Shown here in pieces: positions 6,348-9,312 of a stretch of DNA of 9,312 bases. The DNA comes from Asaia bogorensis. Its GTDB lineage: Bacteria; Pseudomonadota; Alphaproteobacteria; Acetobacterales; Acetobacteraceae. The stretch is taken from NCBI GenBank assembly GCA_945871455.1, contig CAMBXJ010000139.1, positions 1 to 9,312 of the forward strand. Reading direction: 5' to 3'. Within the stretch, counting starts at the first letter, position 1, and each line of letters opens with the position of its first letter. Under the pieces are notes generated by a model. It did no database searches. It was given only the letters and a program-made list of their open reading frames with translations, and was not told the DNA's origin. A program made the translations under genes and the position numbers.

Positions 6348-6605
6348 ATGACGCTGATCCTGTCACCGGCATCGGTCAAAACCCTTAACACCATGCCGAA
6401 GCGTGAGCGGGACCAGCTTTTGGAGAGGCTGGAAGCCATTGCCGCCGCCCCGGCGGATCGGCACCCGAGCGTTACCGCTATGCAGGGTGCTCCGGCCGGA
6501 CGACTCCGGGTGCGTCAGGGCGATTGGCGCGCGATTTTCAAGGTGATCGACGGCGATGTGGTCGTCATCGCCATGGGTCACCGTAGTGAGGTTTACGAGC
6601 GATGA
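6348..6605 (+). CDS. RelE/HigB-like toxin of a type II toxin-antitoxin pair
   Basis: An 85-residue protein with the RelE/ParE-superfamily layout: an N-terminal strand (TLILSP), two helices with basic residues (about 9-34), then GRLRVRQGDWRAIFKVIDGD (51-70) and the closing VVVIAMGHRSEVYER (71-85). Candidate active-site residues by analogy with RelE are R61, R79 and Y83, which argues for an mRNA interferase rather than a ParE-type gyrase inhibitor, although sequence alone does not settle this. ATG 6348 is chosen because it precisely precedes the domain; longer in-frame ORFs run back through the operator region. There is no clear Shine-Dalgarno sequence. The stop overlaps the antitoxin start by four bases (ATGA at 6602). 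The toxin-first order is as in higBA-type operons. Confidence 0.82.
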   Translation: MTLILSPASVKTLNTMPKRERDQLLERLEAIAAAPADRHPSVTAMQGAPAGRLRVRQGDWRAIFKVIDGDVVVIAMGHRSEVYER

Positions 6606-6988
6606 ATGCGATCAAGCCCCTGACTGAAACGGCGGACACCGTCACATTGTCGCGCGCGGATTATGATGCCCTGCTATCGGCACGCGAGGATGTGATCGAC
6701 GCCGCCGCCTTCGATGCGTTTGACGCGCGGATTGCCACCGAGGGTAAGGAGGCGGTTCTCGCCGATTACCTGCCCGCGGAAGCGGTCAGTCGATTGCTGG
6801 CCGGGGACAGCCCCATGCGGGTCTGGCGCAAGCATCGCGGCCTCAGTCTCGTGGGGCTGGCGCGCGGGGCCGGCGTTTCGGTGAGTTATCTGTCCGAGGT
6901 GGAGCGGGGGATCAAAACTGGGAGCGTGTCCCTGCTGCGCGCTGTTGGCGAGGCGCTACGCGTGCCGATGGAAGATCTGGTTCGGTAG
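6602..6988 (+). CDS. Xre-family helix-turn-helix antitoxin
   Basis: A 128-residue protein with two parts. Residues 1-65 (VTLSRADYDALLSARED and following acidic residues) resemble the N-terminal extension of many Xre antitoxins and probably wrap and neutralise the toxin. Residues 69-127 form a Cro/C1-type helix-turn-helix: MRVWRKHRGLSLVGLARGAG, then VSVSYLSEVERGIKTGSV as the recognition region, then LLRAVGEALRVPMEDL. It overlaps the toxin gene by four bases, so the two are translated together. It is the likely repressor acting at the repeat pair upstream of the toxin gene. Both parts are complete and there is no sign of decay. Confidence 0.85.
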   Translation: MNAIKPLTETADTVTLSRADYDALLSAREDVIDAAAFDAFDARIATEGKEAVLADYLPAEAVSRLLAGDSPMRVWRKHRGLSLVGLARGAGVSVSYLSEVERGIKTGSVSLLRAVGEALRVPMEDLVR

Positions 6989-7058
6989 CAGCGACCGTGG
7001 GTACTCAAGAGCGACCATATCCAGGGTATTGGCCCCACGCTGATGGTGGAGACTGGCT

Positions 7059-7725
7059 TCATTGTTTCGCTGAGGCGGTGTCAGCGCATCCGGAGAGTAA
7101 TCCTTGCACAATCTCATTCCGTAACGTCAGGGAAACCGACCTTGCCCCACCCCTGAATGGAAGCACAATCTCCCAGATATGCTTGCCTTTCAGGTCATCC
7201 ACGGCGTGGTTCAGTCCCGACCTGGCCGTCTAATATTTCTTTTATAATAACGTATGATTGTGGCTTCCTCGATGCCATCTGTGGTTCTCCTCGGAATATT
7301 CGTATGATTCCGACAATCAAGTTGCCTGCCCCGATGTCGACCTGATCGAGTATCCGAACCGTCGTGTTCATTACTGATGGATCGGCAAACCGGATCGACA
7401 ATTGAATCCTGGCCGCCTTACCATCCCCCGCCCACGAAAATGTCTCCCCGGTTTTCGTATCAACCAGGGTATCGGTCTTGGCGGCTTCTCCCGCCTCACA
7501 CACCATCGTCAGTTCCGCCGCCCGATTGTGTCTCGAATCGTACACACCATACCCGCGTATCGCCAACGGGTTGTCCGCCCTGACCGTCCACTGCGATACT
7601 TCTATCGGCTCATCGACCGCGGCCGACACCGATGACGGAAGTAGGCCGCTTCCCAGCGCCAACATGAGCGTCCACAGAATCTTACTTCGGCGGGGGGCGG
7701 GTACGCCGTTCGACGCGCGAGCCAT
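7059..7725 (-). pseudogene. exported protein of unknown function, apparently broken by a +1 frameshift
   Basis: Translation from ATG 7725 (GGAG seven bases upstream) gives a signal peptide: basic MARASNGVPAPRRSK, hydrophobic ILWTLMLALGSGLL, and cleavage probably after SVSA at about residue 35. The mature part contains EVSQWTVRADNP and ELTMVCEAGE and then stops early at 7195 after 176 residues, ending in the unlikely tail TEPRRG. The next frame resumes without a gap as LNHAVDDLKGKHIWEIVLPF, then VSLTLRNEIVQGLLSGCAD, ending at a TGA at 7059-7061. The span is 667 bases, three times 222 plus one. Removing one base from the CCC at 7216-7218 (+ strand) gives an intact 221-residue protein with two cysteines that could pair in the periplasm. 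It may be real inactivation or a base-calling error. The family is unknown. Its 3' half is more AT-rich than the neighbours. Confidence 0.65.
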
Positions 7726-7778
7726 GTCAAAGCTCCTCTCTCTGGGCGACACTACAGTATTGGAGAGCGAGCTTCGGT

Positions 7779-7795
7779 GTCACGTCAAGTCACGT
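7779..7795 (+). promoter_or_regulatory. direct repeat upstream of the exported-protein gene, possible regulator site
   Basis: GTCACGT occurs at 7779-7785 and again at 7789-7795, exactly ten bases (one helical turn) apart, 54-70 bases before the exported-protein start at 7725 (transcribed leftwards). Spacing and position suit a tandem regulator site, but no regulator is identified and no convincing -10/-35 pair was found. Confidence 0.3.
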
Positions 7796-7801
7796 AACTG
7801 C

Positions 7802-8122
7802 TCACATCACCCCTGCGATCGGTTCCATGGGCAGTTTGACGGCGAGCACGACGAGAATGGTGTCCAAACCCCGATGCACGATTGGCGACCAAGCGCTTGC
7901 GTAGCGTGCGTCCGGGTCGCCGGTCGGGATGGCGGTTATGATGGCATCGAGGCGCCGATCAGGGTTGTGGAGACATGGCTGTACGGTGGTGTCCTTCAGC
8001 GTCTCTCGCCGTTGCCCAATAGCGATGGTCCCCGGCAGCGGCCCCGGAAAGGGGGTGCTGAACGCGGTATCGCTGCATTGGATCGCATATTTGGCATCCT
8101 GTGGCAGGTGTGCCAGGCCCAC
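7802..8122 (-). CDS. unassigned ORF, coding status doubtful
   Basis: A 106-codon ORF from GTG 8122 to the TGA at 7802-7804. Its amino-acid make-up is balanced, unlike the Arg/Pro-rich shadow frames, and its end (DAIITAIPTGDPDARYASAW, then LVVLAVKLPMEPIAGVM) looks protein-like. It has no recognised domain and no Shine-Dalgarno sequence, and it begins inside the remnant of a CoA-transferase gene. It may be the tail of a gene that was fused to, or replaced the rest of, that broken gene. It could also be chance. Confidence 0.25.
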   Translation of the reverse strand: MGLAHLPQDAKYAIQCSDTAFSTPFPGPLPGTIAIGQRRETLKDTTVQPCLHNPDRRLDAIITAIPTGDPDARYASAWSPIVHRGLDTILVVLAVKLPMEPIAGVM

Positions 8123-8251
8123 AGAGGGGCGCCGATCTTAGGAGCCTTGATCTTGAAGACGTCTGCACCTTGGTCGGCGAGTTGCGGACCGGCCATGTTG
8201 CTGGAGACCAGGCGGGACAGATCGCGTAGCGACGCGCTCAATCGATTGCAT
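8110..8251 (-). pseudogene. remnant of a second CaiB/BaiF CoA-transferase gene (N-terminal end only)
   Basis: Read leftwards, one frame gives LRDLSRLVSSNMAGPQLADQ and then GADVFKIKAPKIGAPLWAW, clearly matching IRVVDLSRLVAGNMVSLQLADQ and GAEVIKIEDPKVGDPLRAW of the intact gene at 4991-6211. The DNA is also visibly alike (for example ACCAGGCGGGACAG in both). Another frame a few codons upstream starts ATG 8251 with MQSI, like MLQSI of the intact gene, so a frameshift and the loss of several codons separate the two parts. Homology ends near 8110, and the other roughly 350 residues are missing. The copy is diverged, so it is more likely an old paralogue that decayed than a recent duplication. Confidence 0.75.
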
Positions 8252-8414
8252 CCCCTGGTTTGGTATGATCCGGACTGCCGGCATTGGCGTGCCTCCCTTG
8301 TGTCGGCCCATCATAGAAATGGCGCCCGACTCTCCACAATAGGACGGCGGGAGAATGCCGGTCGCGCCGGGTCCGCCCCGACACTAGGTGGGGCGTCGTT
8401 GCAGGAACCAGTCC
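8252..8414. other. non-coding leader between the CoA-transferase remnant and the MoaD-like gene
   Basis: No gene is supported here. The right end should hold the promoter and leader of the MoaD-like gene, but no clear -35/-10 pair was recognised. The hairpin at 8374-8395 is the only visible structure. Confidence 0.4.
8374..8395 (+). other. GC-rich hairpin in the leader of the MoaD-like gene
   Basis: CGCCCC (8374-8379) and GGGGCG (8390-8395) form a perfect six-base stem around a ten-base loop. It ends seven bases before the ribosome binding site AGGAA (8403-8407). There is no T run, so it is not a standard terminator; it could modulate translation or mRNA stability, or be chance in GC-rich DNA. 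Confidence 0.3.
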
Positions 8415-8684
8415 ATGCCGCTCGTCACGTTCACCGCCAATATCCAGCGTCATGTCGCGTGTCCCGACACGCGCGTGGCCGGAACCACGGTGCGACAGGC
8501 GTTGGATCAGGTCTTTGCCACCAACCCCCGCGCCCGCGGCTACGTCCTCGACGACCAGGGCGCGCTGCGCCGGCACATGATCGTGTTCCTGGGCGGCGAG
8601 GTCATTCATGACCGCATCGGCCTGACCGACCCGGTCGCGGACACCGACACCATTCACGTATTCCAGGCATTGTCCGGAGGCTGA
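8415..8684 (+). CDS. MoaD/ThiS-family ubiquitin-fold protein with C-terminal Gly-Gly
   Basis: An 89-residue protein with the beta-grasp pattern of MoaD/ThiS sulfur carriers: opening strand VTFTANIQRHV (4-14), a helix TVRQALDQVFATNP (25-38), RRHMIVFLGGEVI (52-64), then LTDPVADTDTIHVFQALSGG (70-89). The terminal GG is the feature through which such proteins are adenylated and thiocarboxylated or attached to a partner. ATG 8415 has AGGAA seven bases upstream. No MoaE, ThiG or E1-like activating enzyme lies in the window. The gene is instead followed after four bases by an Asp-box beta-propeller gene, so a specialised carrier working with that protein is more likely than general molybdopterin or thiamine synthesis. 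The family call is firm; the role is unknown. Confidence 0.83.
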   Translation: MPLVTFTANIQRHVACPDTRVAGTTVRQALDQVFATNPRARGYVLDDQGALRRHMIVFLGGEVIHDRIGLTDPVADTDTIHVFQALSGG

Positions 8685-8688
8685 TCCA

Positions 8689-9312
8689 ATGAGCGACGCG
8701 CTGCTGGTTTCCACCCGCAAGGGCCTGTTCCGGGTGACGCGCGAAGGCGGCGGCTGGGCGGTGTCCGGCGTCGATTTCCTGGGCGACAACGTCACTCTGA
8801 CCCTGACCGACCGGCGAGACGGCACCCATTACGCGGCGCTCGACCATGGCCATTTCGGCGTGAAGTTGCACCGGTCCTCCGGCGCCGGCTGGGAGGAAAT
8901 CGCTACCCCCGCCTATCCGCCGAAGCCCGAGGGTCTGGAAGAGAACGACATGTGGGGGCGGCCGCTGCCCTGGTCCACCGTCCGCGTCTGGGCGTTGGAG
9001 GCGGGCGGGGCCAGCGAACCGGGCGTTCTATGGTGCGGCACCATCCCCGGCGGGTTGTTCCGGTCGAATGACCATGGCGCGAGCTGGGATTTGGTGCGCT
9101 CGCTGTGGGATCACCCGGGGCGGAAATCCTGGATGGGCGGCGGCGCTGATCTGCCCGGGGTGCATTCGATATGCGTCGATCCGCGCGATCCGGCCCGGGT
9201 GTGGATCGCGGTTTCCACCGGCGGGATCTGGTACACCGAGGATGCCGGTGCGTCCTGGACACAACGCGGGGAGGGGATGCGGGCCGACCATGTGCCGCCC
9301 GAACTGGTGCAT
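8689..9312 (+). CDS. Asp-box (BNR/sialidase-like) beta-propeller protein, 3' end outside window
   Basis: The first 208 codons run open to the right edge. ATG 8689 lies four bases after the stop of the MoaD-like gene, so the two form one unit. The start LLVSTRKGLFRV (5-16) resembles the first propeller blade of BNR/WD40-like proteins. Two Asp boxes (S/T-x-D-x-G-x-x-W) are visible, SNDHGASW at 126-133 and TEDAGASW at 183-190, each following a GG(L/I)(F/W) strand (121-124 and 178-181). No signal peptide is seen, so the protein is probably cytoplasmic. Such proteins are often labelled exo-alpha-sialidase, but an Asp box is structural and does not show glycosidase activity. The sialidase arginine triad cannot be judged from this part. 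Confidence 0.8.
   Translation, partial: MSDALLVSTRKGLFRVTREGGGWAVSGVDFLGDNVTLTLTDRRDGTHYAALDHGHFGVKLHRSSGAGWEEIATPAYPPKPEGLEENDMWGRPLPWSTVRVWALEAGGASEPGVLWCGTIPGGLFRSNDHGASWDLVRSLWDHPGRKSWMGGGADLPGVHSICVDPRDPARVWIAVSTGGIWYTEDAGASWTQRGEGMRADHVPPELVH

Noticed and set aside
6997..7233. 78-codon plus-strand ORF after the antitoxin gene
   Set aside because: It has mixed codon use, no ribosome binding site and no domain, and it lies opposite the restored C-terminus of the exported protein, which explains the region better.
7478..8611. 377-codon plus-strand ORF
   Set aside because: It crosses the exported-protein start, the CoA-transferase remnant and the MoaD-like gene in other frames, and its translation has no recognisable domain.

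Overview
The window is GC-rich, tightly packed DNA with strong G/C preference at third codon positions. Its gene content fits an alphaproteobacterium, probably of the Rhodospirillales/Acetobacteraceae type: a Hyf/Ehr-like complex, a CaiB-plus-CitE pair and a MoaD/ThiS-plus-beta-propeller pair. The placement is an inference from gene content and composition; there is no rRNA or other phylogenetic marker here.

Left block (1-3653, + strand): the distal end of an operon for a membrane complex related to group 4 [NiFe] hydrogenases and complex I. It holds the C-terminal part of a HyfF/NuoN-like membrane subunit, a HyfG-like large subunit, a doubtful 78-codon ORF and a HyfI/NuoB-like small subunit, all joined by 4-base stop/start overlaps. 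The small subunit keeps its four cluster cysteines. The large subunit has lost both cysteine pairs that hold the Ni-Fe centre, so this should be an Ehr-type (energy-converting-hydrogenase-related) complex and not a hydrogenase. All three recognisable subunits carry short in-frame tandem repeats, with periods of 15, 12, 21 and 9 bases. One of them expands the loop that corresponds to the quinone-site loop of complex I.

Convergent gap (3654-4097): no convincing gene; it holds a 14-base tandem repeat.

Catabolic block (4098-6211, - strand): a family III CoA-transferase followed by a CitE/HpcH-type CoA-ester lyase, two bases apart. Together they could activate a hydroxy or dicarboxylic acid to its CoA thioester and then split it.

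Accessory stretch (about 6270-8400): a toxin-first RelE/HigB-like and Xre antitoxin pair with a candidate operator; an exported protein of unknown function broken by an apparent single-base frameshift; an unassigned ORF; and a decayed fragment of a second CaiB-type CoA-transferase. Base composition is more mixed here, and this is the part that looks acquired and decaying.

Right block (8415-9312, + strand): a ubiquitin-fold MoaD/ThiS-like protein ending in Gly-Gly, followed four bases later by an Asp-box (BNR) beta-propeller protein that runs off the window. The pair is the best candidate for a poorly described two-gene system.
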